Part shown: positions 36,263 to 44,320 of the stretch, piece after piece
How the letters are laid out: the number at the start of each line of letters is the position of its first letter
Position numbering within the stretch: position 1 is the first letter of the stretch
From: Haloarcula sebkhae
Lineage (GTDB): Archaea; Halobacteriota; Halobacteria; Halobacteriales; Haloarculaceae
Length of the DNA stretch: 64,000 bases
Direction of reading: 5' to 3'
Assembly: GCF_014647415.1 (NCBI RefSeq)
Contig: NZ_BMPD01000006.1
Span: forward strand, 1 to 64,000
The notes under the pieces: generated by a model
The model's database searches: none
Seen by the model: the letters and a program-made list of their open reading frames with translations, nothing else
Told to the model about the DNA's origin: nothing
Made by a program: the position numbers and the translations under genes

Positions 36263-37510
36263 GCGTTCCCGAATTACTGTCGTCGCGTATTAGGCCGAGT
36301 GTAGTATCAAAATCAGATTTGAGCATTTTGGACGGTAGTACAGGGGACGAGCACCGATCTCGCCAACGCTCGGTTGGGTAGTCACCGGGCCACCTTCTGG
36401 TGGCGGGACGGTGGAAACCCAGTAGCTGTAGGATGGAGAGACTGTCAATCTGATTCACAAGTGTTTTTGACATCAAGTACATACCGACTAGTTGGGTTCT
36501 GGTCCCCACTCCACTTCCCCCTGAATCGTATCCGATTCACCGATCGGCTCGAATCCAGAACCCGTTGTCGTGGATGACAACTTCCGATGGTGTGTAGCAC
36601 ACCACTCCCCCAGCTGCACATCATCTCTCCCAATCCTTTGCAGGTTGGACCAAAGAGTCGTGCAAGCGTGTCAGTGTCTAATTGAAGTTTTATCATCGAG
36701 TGAGCTGAGATACAGCGGAAAAACGACAGACAGAGTGAGGACATCACAAGCGCTTTCGTGGCTACTCGTCTCAGGATCAAGTGGTTCCATGCTGTGTCCA
36801 ATCCCATTGGGTGCACCCATCCCATCGATTGTTGCAGGGCTGAGCCCGTCGTCGAAGTAGACGACTTTGGGTGATGCATTGATACCGCTTCTCCCACCCC
36901 TAGCACCCGCCATTCTGCTGGTGTACACAGCGGCCCACAGGGTATTGTTGTACGTTCAAGCGCGTACGTCACTGGAAACATCGGTACGGGTAGTAGGGCT
37001 GGCTATTATCGTGGGGGATGAGAGCGTGGTATTTGGTATCGTGGCACCACAAAGGCTATTTATGAGGCGTCTGTCACATACGAGTGGGTTCTGGTCCCCG
37101 CTTCGAGCTCCCCTGACTGCTGGTCGTCTGACTGGGTTTCTCGGGTCCAGAACCCAGCCGTGCCTCTGACATAGCAAAATGGTGGGCGCTACGCAAGGTG
37201 CCCATTGCAGCCCACCATTCTCCCTCCAGACGAACGGGAAGGGTTGTATTGTATTCGTCCGATTGTGTAGCGCTGTTACCGTCACCATTGGCGTCTCCGA
37301 TCATGAGTGATCACAGAGACCTGTCGGTGTCTCAGTATGGCGCGAGTGACGTCATCAGAACGGTGGCGGAGAATGGCAGAACCCATCCCTTCCCCTCCCT
37401 CGAAACCTCCTCTCGATACGTCAGCTGTTATTATCAGCGTCGATGTGGTACAGCTGGCACTATCCTATTCATTAAATCATCGATAAATGACTTCATATAG
37501 TTAGAGAACG
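36263..37510. other. Long gene-poor region with twin structured repeats
   Basis: There is no intact gene in about 1.25 kb. Two related elements occur. One has GGGTTCTGG (36494-36502) paired with CCAGAACCC (36555-36563), followed by hairpin TGGTGTG-TAG-CACACCA (36588-36604). The other has the same 9-base arms at 37086-37094 and 37147-37155, followed by a hairpin at 37178-37219 with 10-base arms AATGGTGGGC/GCCCACCATT. Both outer stems span exactly 70 bases. Minus-strand frames through them end GEVEWGPEPN and GSSKRGPEPTRM, so they might be decayed duplicated gene 3' ends. Confidence 0.6.
37074..37304 (-). pseudogene. Possible decayed secreted/pilin-like protein fragment
   Basis: The minus-strand frame reads MIGDANGDGNSATQSDEYNT, then TLPVRLEGEWWAAMGTLRSA and GPEPTRM. 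The beta-like EYNTTLPVRLEGEWW stretch resembles the C-terminal part of haloarchaeal secreted or pilin-type proteins, but the frame has no N-terminal signal. A second, more decayed copy lies at 36497-36660. The assignment is weak. Confidence 0.3.
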
Positions 37511-37663
37511 ATGTTTATCCATATGCTTCAGTGGCTTCGAGCACGTTTTACACAAGACTCTAACTCGGGTTCGGCAGCGACCGTTGCTGTCGATACCTGT
37601 GTAGAGTGCGATGCACCAGCGCCACCTGGGGCCAGGCGTTGTGGCGACTGTTTAGATAACTGA
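37511..37663 (+). CDS. Zinc-finger microprotein
   Basis: A 50-residue frame from ATG 37511 (MFIHMLQWLRARFTQDSNSG) ends with CVECDAPAPPGARRCGDCLDN. The two CxxC pairs 14 residues apart form a rubredoxin-knuckle-type zinc ribbon, as in the small CPxCG-related zinc-finger proteins common in haloarchaea. An amphipathic helix (MLQWLRARF) precedes it. It lies alone after the repeat region. The role is unknown, and relatives have been linked to swarming and biofilm phenotypes. Confidence 0.6.
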   Translation: MFIHMLQWLRARFTQDSNSGSAATVAVDTCVECDAPAPPGARRCGDCLDN

Positions 37664-37852
37664 GACGCTGTGCTCTGTCGCCCGGTACTGTTCAGTATCG
37701 ACAGCCGTCAGTGCTGCATGGATCGTTCACTGGCAAGCAGCTGGGTACGTCATTGGAACAGTCGGGACTGAGCAGATTACGAGACAGATTACTCTCAGAT
37801 AGCTATAGATAGCAAGCGCAGCTGACTCTATTCTGTCATTTGTAGGGTGACA

Positions 37853-38371
37853 TCAGTCGTCTACGCTAGCCACCATATGATACTGCGTCCTTTCGAATCC
37901 GAGCTTTTTGTAGAACGCGATGGCTCGGTCGTTGTCTACGTGCGGATTGAGACTGAACTCCTCACACCCGGCCTCGCGTGCCCAGTTTCCGATACGGTCG
38001 AACAGATCGTCAGCCAGTCCGGTTCCGCGATACGGTTCGGCAACGTAGATATCACAGATGAACAGTCGGTCGGGACGGTCGAAGACACTCGGCGCTTCGT
38101 CGATTTCGGCCGCGATATACCCGGCAAACTCACCATCGGTACCGGCGAGGGGGGTCCTGTCGGTGAATCCATCGACGGCGATCCACGTTCGGTACGCCTC
38201 CGAATCAAGGCGATCGACACGGAACGGAAGTTCCTCCGCGACGAGGTCGACGTCGTCGGCGAGTGAGAAGACATCGACAGTCGATTCAAGTTCCCGGTAG
38301 TACGGTAGCCAGAGTTCCTCGATAAAGCGCCGGACAGCAGGCTCTTTTGCTGAGAGTTCCACGATCTCCAT
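37853..38371 (-). CDS. GNAT family N-acetyltransferase
   Basis: The protein has 172 residues from ATG 38371. The acetyl-CoA site is visible as DIYVAEPYRGTGLADDLFDR (V-x-P-x-x-R-G-x-G-x pattern), followed by WAREAGCEEFSLNPHVDNDR and AIAFYKKLGFERTQYHM. The N-terminal region has LPYYRELE. The acceptor substrate is unknown. Upstream codons to 38455 are less likely to be translated. Confidence 0.9.
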   Translation of the reverse strand: MEIVELSAKEPAVRRFIEELWLPYYRELESTVDVFSLADDVDLVAEELPFRVDRLDSEAYRTWIAVDGFTDRTPLAGTDGEFAGYIAAEIDEAPSVFDRPDRLFICDIYVAEPYRGTGLADDLFDRIGNWAREAGCEEFSLNPHVDNDRAIAFYKKLGFERTQYHMVASVDD

Positions 38372-38538
38372 ACCTGTCCGGACCAGTCGCGGCACTATCT
38401 TTGTTACTCTCGGAGTCGACGATGACTTTGAGAGCAAGAAAGCAGAGACTGACAAATTCTTTGATTGTCTTGAGAAACAGCGTACCGTTGAACGTTTACT
38501 CTCGTAGCGGATCGCTATGGACGGTCAATATGGCCTTC

Positions 38539-38946
38539 TCATGGAGCCGATGTTCTGTATAAGTAGATGGCACAGAGGGCGAGGGTTGCCTCAGCTACCT
38601 TCGCTGCGACAGCAAGCGGATTCAGGTTCCCTTGCATATAGAACGCGTCAAGGCTGAAACCCTGGAACACAAACAGTGCAAGAATAGTGACAATAGCGTA
38701 TCCCGCAGCGACAAGGTACAGCTCGGGTCGCCAGTATCGGCTACTGTATAGGAGGAATCCACCAAGAAATCCAAGCCCATTCAGAATAAACAGCGTCCCT
38801 AATGTCTGACTGAATCCCATGACACGTGGACCGAGCAGTAAGTGGATGCCAGCAGTGGTGAGCGTGGCTACGATTGCGAGGTATCCCACTGGATGCGATG
38901 GAAGCGTAAAAAACGAATCTTGCCGTTGTGTCGATTGAGCAACCAT
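38539..38946 (-). CDS. Four-helix membrane protein (DUF7475-like)
   Basis: The product has 135 residues from the second Met (38946). Four hydrophobic helices (about 18-40, 48-66, 72-92 and 105-128) carry TTAGIHLLLGPRVMGFSQTL and NGLGFLGGFLLYSSRYWRPE. I recall similar haloarchaeal proteins under DUF7475. Function is unknown. Confidence 0.75.
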   Translation of the reverse strand: MVAQSTQRQDSFFTLPSHPVGYLAIVATLTTAGIHLLLGPRVMGFSQTLGTLFILNGLGFLGGFLLYSSRYWRPELYLVAAGYAIVTILALFVFQGFSLDAFYMQGNLNPLAVAAKVAEATLALCAIYLYRTSAP

Positions 38947-38996
38947 ATCGCACAATTGTCACTGAAGTGTATTAAATCCATGTGAGTTTCTCGACA

Positions 38997-39200
38997 TTAC
39001 GGGGACAGACAGAACGCACATGATCGGCTGTGTTCCTGATTTATCATTGGGACGAAGAAGTCAGCCGTTCGTTCGACTGTCCCATCAAGTACGGAGACAG
39101 TCCAGCAAATCAGCACAATCCCTACCAGTACTGTGTTCGAGGCCGTATCTTCCTCAGCAGTAATACGTCCCGTTTTCTGCAGGAATCCCCCGTCCGTCAT
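38997..39200 (-). CDS. Possible small single-helix protein
   Basis: A 67-residue frame from ATG 39200, MTDGGFLQKTGRITAEEDTA, contains one helix (NTVLVGIVLICWTVSVL) and a tail with two Cys. No homologue is recognised. The rest of the 368-base spacer holds only AT-rich sequence before the gene at 39315. Confidence 0.3.
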   Translation of the reverse strand: MTDGGFLQKTGRITAEEDTASNTVLVGIVLICWTVSVLDGTVERTADFFVPMINQEHSRSCAFCLSP

Positions 39201-39314
39201 CAGCAGTCTCAATCCGAATCGCTGATTCGATCTCGATCTATCAACTCTGACCGTGACACTTGGATGAGACAATCGGAATGATATTCTGTTTCCTGTTGGA
39301 ACACAATTCTACGG

Positions 39315-39812
39315 ATGGTTTCCCGTCGAACGATCGCGCTCCTTCTCGGATCGGCACTTGTGATTGGCTATATCCAGTATGCTACTGTCTTTGGACCCGT
39401 CCAACCCACACTGACTGTTGAAAATAACGACACGACAGCGTATCAACTGTCAGCGTACACTGTCGAAAGCAGCGAGCAGGCGATGTACCTGAACTTCGAG
39501 GTCGCGACCAGAGATGGCGAACGCAGGCTCAAGACGCTCTCGCAGTTGGTCTGGCCGGATGGGGATCGAAACGTCACACTCGCTGACGATGGGGTCCCCA
39601 CACAACAGATCACCGTCGCCCCCGGCGAGACGGTGACGACCACGATTGATGGGTGGGTGCGTGGGGACGTGGCGGTGTACCTCGGCGAGAGGATGGCCGA
39701 TAACGAGACGCACGTCTATACCAGAGTACGGACGTGTCCCCGAACTGGTCAGGAACACAGTGTGACTTTCAAGGAAGATGGAGGAATCAGTGCTAGCGCA
39801 CTCTGTGCCTGA
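39315..39812 (+). CDS. Secreted or membrane-anchored hypothetical protein
   Basis: The protein of 165 residues has an N-terminal helix (RRTIALLLGSALVIGYIQYA) and a beta-rich domain with repeated polar strands (PTLTVENNDTTAYQLSAYTV, then TQQITVAPGETVTTTIDGWV). A C-terminal Cys pair (RTCPRT and SALCA) may form a disulphide. It is likely extracytoplasmic. No family is recognised. Confidence 0.7.
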   Translation: MVSRRTIALLLGSALVIGYIQYATVFGPVQPTLTVENNDTTAYQLSAYTVESSEQAMYLNFEVATRDGERRLKTLSQLVWPDGDRNVTLADDGVPTQQITVAPGETVTTTIDGWVRGDVAVYLGERMADNETHVYTRVRTCPRTGQEHSVTFKEDGGISASALCA

Positions 39813-39854
39813 TGATGTACTGATAAGGATTTGCAAGAGAGACCACGAACGTCG

Positions 39855-40706
39855 TTACTGACTCTCGTCTGAGCGTGTGTCGCCCGATTCGATATGGTCG
39901 TCTGGGATCGACACCGTCTCACGAGAGCCAGTCGAAAAGACGGTTCCGATCGCAACGGCGTGAATCGGTGCCACTACGGCAGTACTCAGAAAGCCGCCGG
40001 CGACCGGTACGGTCGCGAGACCCCAGTAGGCGAGGCCAATACTGATGATGAGACCGGCGATGGTAATGCCCTGCCCTTGTGATCGATGATAGCTCTGCCT
40101 GAGCGCCGTCACAAAGTCACTGCCAGTGACTAGCAACGCAGGGAGCAAGAACAGACGGGTCAGGACGAACAGACCCACCGCCAACAGCATCAGTCCGATC
40201 AGGAAATCAGGGATATCCACCGAGAAACCGCCCAACAGCTCCGGCATGGAGACGATCGCAGCCAGTGCGATATACCTGCTCAACGCACGGGGGCCAGAGT
40301 GCGTATCGAGTACTCGTGTAATCGTCATCCAACCGGCGATTCCGACAGCGAGTGGAACGAGGACTTCGAGCCCGACAGCCCAGCGGAGATACCGTGTTTC
40401 GAGGTCGATCAGCGCACCAACGTGTCGGACCGTTCGTGTAGTTCCCTGCGGGAACACTGAATAGGTGACACTGACCGATTGACCGAGTGCGTCGGCCGCC
40501 ACCGCTGGAATTGAATCGTGCTGGCGAAGCCAGTCGACGAATGCAACCAGCATACCGACGACAACGAATGGGACAGCGAGCACAGGGTCGCGACGAATGC
40601 ACCCGAGCGCAGACTTGAACACACCTAGGGTAGACAGTCGAGTCGTCGGGGATGGGTGTCCAAGCGAAGACACCGTCTCGCTTCCATCCGCCTCGTTCCC
40701 GGGCAT
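39855..40706 (-). CDS. Polytopic membrane protein (DUF7847-like)
   Basis: The protein of 283 residues has about six helices and the segment LLVTGSDFVTALRQSYHRSQ, similar in position to the conserved loop of the 35465 protein. Its ATG overlaps the TAA of the upstream beta-propeller gene (TAATG at 40704-40708), so the two are translationally coupled. Confidence 0.75.
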   Translation of the reverse strand: MPGNEADGSETVSSLGHPSPTTRLSTLGVFKSALGCIRRDPVLAVPFVVVGMLVAFVDWLRQHDSIPAVAADALGQSVSVTYSVFPQGTTRTVRHVGALIDLETRYLRWAVGLEVLVPLAVGIAGWMTITRVLDTHSGPRALSRYIALAAIVSMPELLGGFSVDIPDFLIGLMLLAVGLFVLTRLFLLPALLVTGSDFVTALRQSYHRSQGQGITIAGLIISIGLAYWGLATVPVAGGFLSTAVVAPIHAVAIGTVFSTGSRETVSIPDDHIESGDTRSDESQ

Positions 40707-41920
40707 TATGCTTCCTCCAGTGCGAGAACTCGGCCACGATTCGCCAGATACAGCATACCATCCCCGACCATCGGTGGCGAGAGGGGTACTTCCGAAGGAT
40801 GGTACTCGAACTGTTTCTCACCCGTGGCGACGTCGAATGCCTCCAGTGCCCAGAGTGAATCCACCGCGTAGACGCGACCGTCAGCCACAACCGGTGTCGT
40901 TTCTCCGTCGAACGGAACTGTCCACCGTGTCTCGCCGGTTGCCAGCGAGAGTGCATGCAGTGACTCCCGCTCATCGGCAACGAATATCGTCCCGTTGGCT
41001 ACTGCTGGCGTGCTGTCGGTCACATTCCCGTCGAGATTGCGTTCCCACAGGAGTGTCCCATCGGATCGGGCACGCAACTGAACGGACTCACGCGTCGGAA
41101 TGACGACACCCTCGTCTGTCGCCACTGGCGGCAGAAGTGTCATTTCTTCGAGTTCACGGTGCCAGTGTTGCTCACCAGTAGCAGCACGATACGCAGTGGC
41201 CTGTTGGGGCCACGCGGTGACAAACACGATTCCGTCGTCCACCGCGGGTCTGTTGTACGTCCCGCTGACCGACTCGTCTTTGTGATGCGTTCGCTGCCAT
41301 AGAATCTCCCCATTGTTCGGATTCAGTGCTACGACCGAGTTCGTCCCAGGTAGTGCCGTGTATATCGTCCCGTTCGCAGTGACCGGAGTTGTTGACTCGG
41401 CCGGCCCGAAGAAACCGGGACTAGACGATTGTGGTCCCGTCCATCGCTCGCCACCGACGGTCATATTTGTGAAGGGGAGTTCCCGTCCACCATTCGCGTT
41501 AAGCCCGTAGATGCCGGCTAAACCGGCTATCCCGAGTGTTTTTGTCTGATAGATTGAAGCTGGGGCGATTGTTGGGCTTGAGTGATACGGCCCCTGGAAG
41601 CTGAATCGTCGCGTTCCAGTCTCGGTATCGAGCGCAAGCAGTCCGTTGCCACCGACGTATAGCGTCTTCCCGCGGCGGATCGGTTGGGTACTCCCCCGAA
41701 ACCAATCCGGTGCCCTGTGTGTCCACGCAACCGCCACATTGTCTTTTGGACCTGATACTGTGGGGTTGTACCCGGTTCCGGGAGGATCGTATCGGCCCAT
41801 CGGCCAGTCGGAGGGTGTTTGACGACCAATATATTTCTGCGTCTCAGGAGACGTGAAGCCGCCTGAGCCGATAATTCCCGAGGCGGCTAATCCAAGAAAT
41901 CGACGTCGTGTGGAGGGCAT
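40706..41920 (-). CDS. Tat-exported PQQ-type beta-propeller protein
   Basis: The protein has 404 residues. The N-terminal Tat signal is STRRRFLGLAASGIIGSGGF. Repeated blades carry the A/G-LD-x-x-TG-x-x-W pattern: LLALDTETGTRRFSF, VVALNPNNGEILWQR, HALSLATGETRWTVP and EAFDVATGEKQFEYH. It is a lipobox-free signal, so it is probably a soluble extracytoplasmic or anchored protein. Substrate or partner is unknown. It may act as a BamB-like scaffold or dehydrogenase-like domain with the membrane protein downstream. Confidence 0.88.
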   Translation of the reverse strand: MPSTRRRFLGLAASGIIGSGGFTSPETQKYIGRQTPSDWPMGRYDPPGTGYNPTVSGPKDNVAVAWTHRAPDWFRGSTQPIRRGKTLYVGGNGLLALDTETGTRRFSFQGPYHSSPTIAPASIYQTKTLGIAGLAGIYGLNANGGRELPFTNMTVGGERWTGPQSSSPGFFGPAESTTPVTANGTIYTALPGTNSVVALNPNNGEILWQRTHHKDESVSGTYNRPAVDDGIVFVTAWPQQATAYRAATGEQHWHRELEEMTLLPPVATDEGVVIPTRESVQLRARSDGTLLWERNLDGNVTDSTPAVANGTIFVADERESLHALSLATGETRWTVPFDGETTPVVADGRVYAVDSLWALEAFDVATGEKQFEYHPSEVPLSPPMVGDGMLYLANRGRVLALEEA

Positions 41921-42092
41921 CTACTTGCTGGTACATTACAAGCAAAATTATTGGTGTCGGTCTTCTCACTGGATTCAGAAGCGGCTGAGTTCGATAATAG
42001 GTGCTTTCTGGTAACTAACATCTGTCCGACTACCAAGCGTCGGCGGATTCCATCAATGTCCTCCCACTCAGCAAAACAGCTTCAACTGGGAT

Positions 42093-42269
42093 TCAGCGGT
42101 CGATGACCTCGCCATCCCCAACAGCTAGTTCCAATTCGAGTTCGGCGATCAGTTCCGTTCCCTCGGCATGGAGTTCGTTCGCCCGTTCCAGCGAGACGTC
42201 TCCGTTTTCGAGCTGTTCGATAATCTGTTCGAGCCGGTCGGTCTTGTCGGCGATTGTCTCGTCTTTCAT
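42093..42269 (-). CDS. xseB: Exonuclease VII small subunit
   Basis: The frame of 58 residues, MKDETIADKTDRLEQIIEQL, then ENGDVSLERANELHAEGTELIAELE, matches XseB with its LE-x-G-x-x-SLE-A-x-x-L-x-G signature. Its ATG overlaps the xseA stop (ATGA). It forms coiled helices that pack on XseA to give the processive single-strand exonuclease. Confidence 0.9.
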   Translation of the reverse strand: MKDETIADKTDRLEQIIEQLENGDVSLERANELHAEGTELIAELELELAVGDGEVIDR

Positions 42270-43483
42270 AGTACCAAGATGTACAGGAGCAGAGCCACAA
42301 CAAGCAGGCCCAGAGTGAGCAGGACGAGCAGCAGCCGTCGACGCTGGCGGCGATGGGCTGTGGCCTCCTGTTTTCGTTTCCGCTGCTGATCGTACTGGGT
42401 TCGTGCTTGCTCTAGCCGGTTCTCAAGATCGGTCAGTTCATCGCGAACGTGCGTGTCGTATGTGCGGTCAAGCTCGACTTCGAACGAGGACAGATCCGAT
42501 TCGACTGTCCGTCTGTAGGCTTGGGTGAGTCGGTCATCCATCGTCTCCATCGTCGTCTCGACGGTCTCTGTGTAGGCTGTGTTGAGACGCTCTTCGAGCG
42601 TTTCTAGTTCCGCGTCTAGTATTGTCCGCTCCGGAACGATGTTACCCACCTCGGTCGGTGTCATCACCCGTTTGTCGGCCACTTCATCGGCCAGTGTGCG
42701 GTCGTTCTCGTGGCCGACCCCAACTACGATTGGCGTCTCGGTTCTGTGGATAACACGGCAGAGTGGCGTTTCGTTGAACACCCGGAGATGCTTGTTGGAC
42801 CCTCCGCCACGAGTAAGAACGATAACGTCGATCAGCGGATCGTCGTCGAGTTTACTTATCGCACCCATGATCGACATCATCGCATTGTCCCCCTGGACGC
42901 TCGTGTTCTGGACGACGATATCCACGTCGGGATACCGCTCGTGAATGCTGGTGATTGCATCCAGACGGGCATCACTTGTCGCACTGGTGGCGATCCCGAT
43001 CCGTTCCGGAAAGTCCGGCAGGGCTTGTTTGTGCTCCGGATCGAGCAATCCATCCGAGTCCAGCAGTTCCCTGTTTTGCTCGTAGATCTGCTGGTACGTA
43101 CCCTCACCGACCTCCACGATGTCTTCGACGATGACGGACACGTTGCCCCCATCTTCGTAATACGAGAGCGAGCCTTTGACAGCTGCTTGCATCCCATCCT
43201 CAATTGTGGTGTCGATGGTCGATCGTTTGTACCCAAAGAGCACACAGTGGATCGTCGAACCACTGTGGACCAGATCGAGGTGGACGTGGTCGTTAGAGGA
43301 CACACCATAGTCGGAGACATCACCGACGACGTAATCGAAGGCGAGCTGGTCTGCACTCTCGACGACTGCACCGATATCCTCGTTCAGCGTATCGACGTAG
43401 GTAATTCGCTCCGTTTGGAGTGCTTCCTGCAGTGTCTCTAGCGACGTGTGCGTCGGTCCCGGCTCCGAACCCATTCGACTCAC
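42266..43483 (-). CDS. xseA: Exonuclease VII large subunit with C-terminal membrane helix
   Basis: The protein has 405 residues. An N-terminal OB-like domain (about 35-125) precedes the catalytic domain: PERIGIATSATSDARLDAIT, VIVLTRGGGSNKHLRVFNET, PIVVGVGHENDRTLADEVAD and RVMTPTEVGN. A coiled-coil region (280-375) ends in basic RRQRRRLLLVLLTLGLLVVA, a single helix of about 20 residues reaching the C-terminus. Ordinary XseA is soluble, so membrane tethering would be unusual. Start could be the first Met or the one at residue 4. Confidence 0.9.
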   Translation of the reverse strand: MSRMGSEPGPTHTSLETLQEALQTERITYVDTLNEDIGAVVESADQLAFDYVVGDVSDYGVSSNDHVHLDLVHSGSTIHCVLFGYKRSTIDTTIEDGMQAAVKGSLSYYEDGGNVSVIVEDIVEVGEGTYQQIYEQNRELLDSDGLLDPEHKQALPDFPERIGIATSATSDARLDAITSIHERYPDVDIVVQNTSVQGDNAMMSIMGAISKLDDDPLIDVIVLTRGGGSNKHLRVFNETPLCRVIHRTETPIVVGVGHENDRTLADEVADKRVMTPTEVGNIVPERTILDAELETLEERLNTAYTETVETTMETMDDRLTQAYRRTVESDLSSFEVELDRTYDTHVRDELTDLENRLEQARTQYDQQRKRKQEATAHRRQRRRLLLVLLTLGLLVVALLLYILVL

Positions 43484-43718
43484 CTGTAGTGCGGTTGTGT
43501 ACTTAAGTCATGTACTATCTCGCTATATCGATCCGAATAACCCAATAGTTGAGACTGGCGAGCCCATTGCATACGGGCTACGTTCCTCGGGAATTCGTTC
43601 AGAGAGATATTGTCAGAACCAGCTACTCAGTAGATTTGAATTAAAATTAAGTTGGCAAATAATACAAACCAAGAGTTTCAGATTATCCGAATCCATAGAG
43701 TACGAACCTGTGTGCGTT

Positions 43719-44174
43719 TTAAATATCGGACCTGAGGACATCCACAGTATTGCTGTCTAATACTTTAACTGTCATCCCCTCATATGCATACAGTACTTCA
43801 CTAACTACTACTGTTCCATCAACGGCAATTAGAACATCGTAATCATGGTCCGGAGATCTGTGTTTTTCCAGGCTGATTTTTCCCCCGGGAGAGAGGGAAA
43901 ATTCTTTGTTTAAGTCAAAGGTACCAGACTCAACTGGCGTCCCAGTTCCAGTAGGGACACTTGCAAATGAACCTAACTGAACTGTGACTTTGTGAGTATT
44001 TGGAGAATGACTTTCTATATTAAGTTCTGGAACGTATTGTTCAGTCGGTGTTTCGGTTTCTGTGACGTTCAATGCAGTAGAGTCATTTTCAGTGGTTCCA
44101 TCAAGAGTTCCTCCCATGCAACCGGAGGAAAATATGGAAAGCGCTGAAATTGAGAGGAATTGTCGACGATTCAT
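43719..44174 (-). CDS. Tat-exported lipoprotein, hypothetical
   Basis: The protein of 151 residues has a Tat-lipobox signal, MNRRQFLSISALSIFSSGCM, with Cys19 as the likely lipidated residue. The mature part begins with a Thr/Glu-rich linker and continues as a beta-sandwich-like domain (NTHKVTVQLGSFASVPTGTG). Codon use is more AT-rich than neighbours, which suggests acquisition. The 235-base spacer upstream of xseA and the 146-base spacer before the transposase hold nothing else. Confidence 0.8.
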   Translation of the reverse strand: MNRRQFLSISALSIFSSGCMGGTLDGTTENDSTALNVTETETPTEQYVPELNIESHSPNTHKVTVQLGSFASVPTGTGTPVESGTFDLNKEFSLSPGGKISLEKHRSPDHDYDVLIAVDGTVVVSEVLYAYEGMTVKVLDSNTVDVLRSDI

Positions 44175-44320
44175 TACCTACTGCAGTTGTTTCATTGGCA
44201 TATGTCTTGTCTGTACTGACTAGAAGCCACTCATACTGCTTAGCGATATTGAGAGCTGAATGTGTATTCTCTATTACCAGTTAGACGAATTTTTGAGCGC
44301 GTCGTGACCAGCATCTTCCA

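Noticed and set aside
36494-36573. tRNA-like acceptor pairing GGGTTCT/AGAACCC with a CGAATCC motif
   Set aside because: The 17 bases before the 3' arm cannot form a T-stem, no D-loop GG is present, and the related copy at 37086-37155 keeps the outer arms but not the tRNA-like interior.
42710-43441. 243-codon plus-strand frame opposite xseA
   Set aside because: XseA motifs are clear on the minus strand, and the plus frame shows no family.
43446-43760. 104-codon plus-strand frame spanning the xseA start and lipoprotein end
   Set aside because: It overlaps two supported genes and the AT-rich spacer, and has no coding character.
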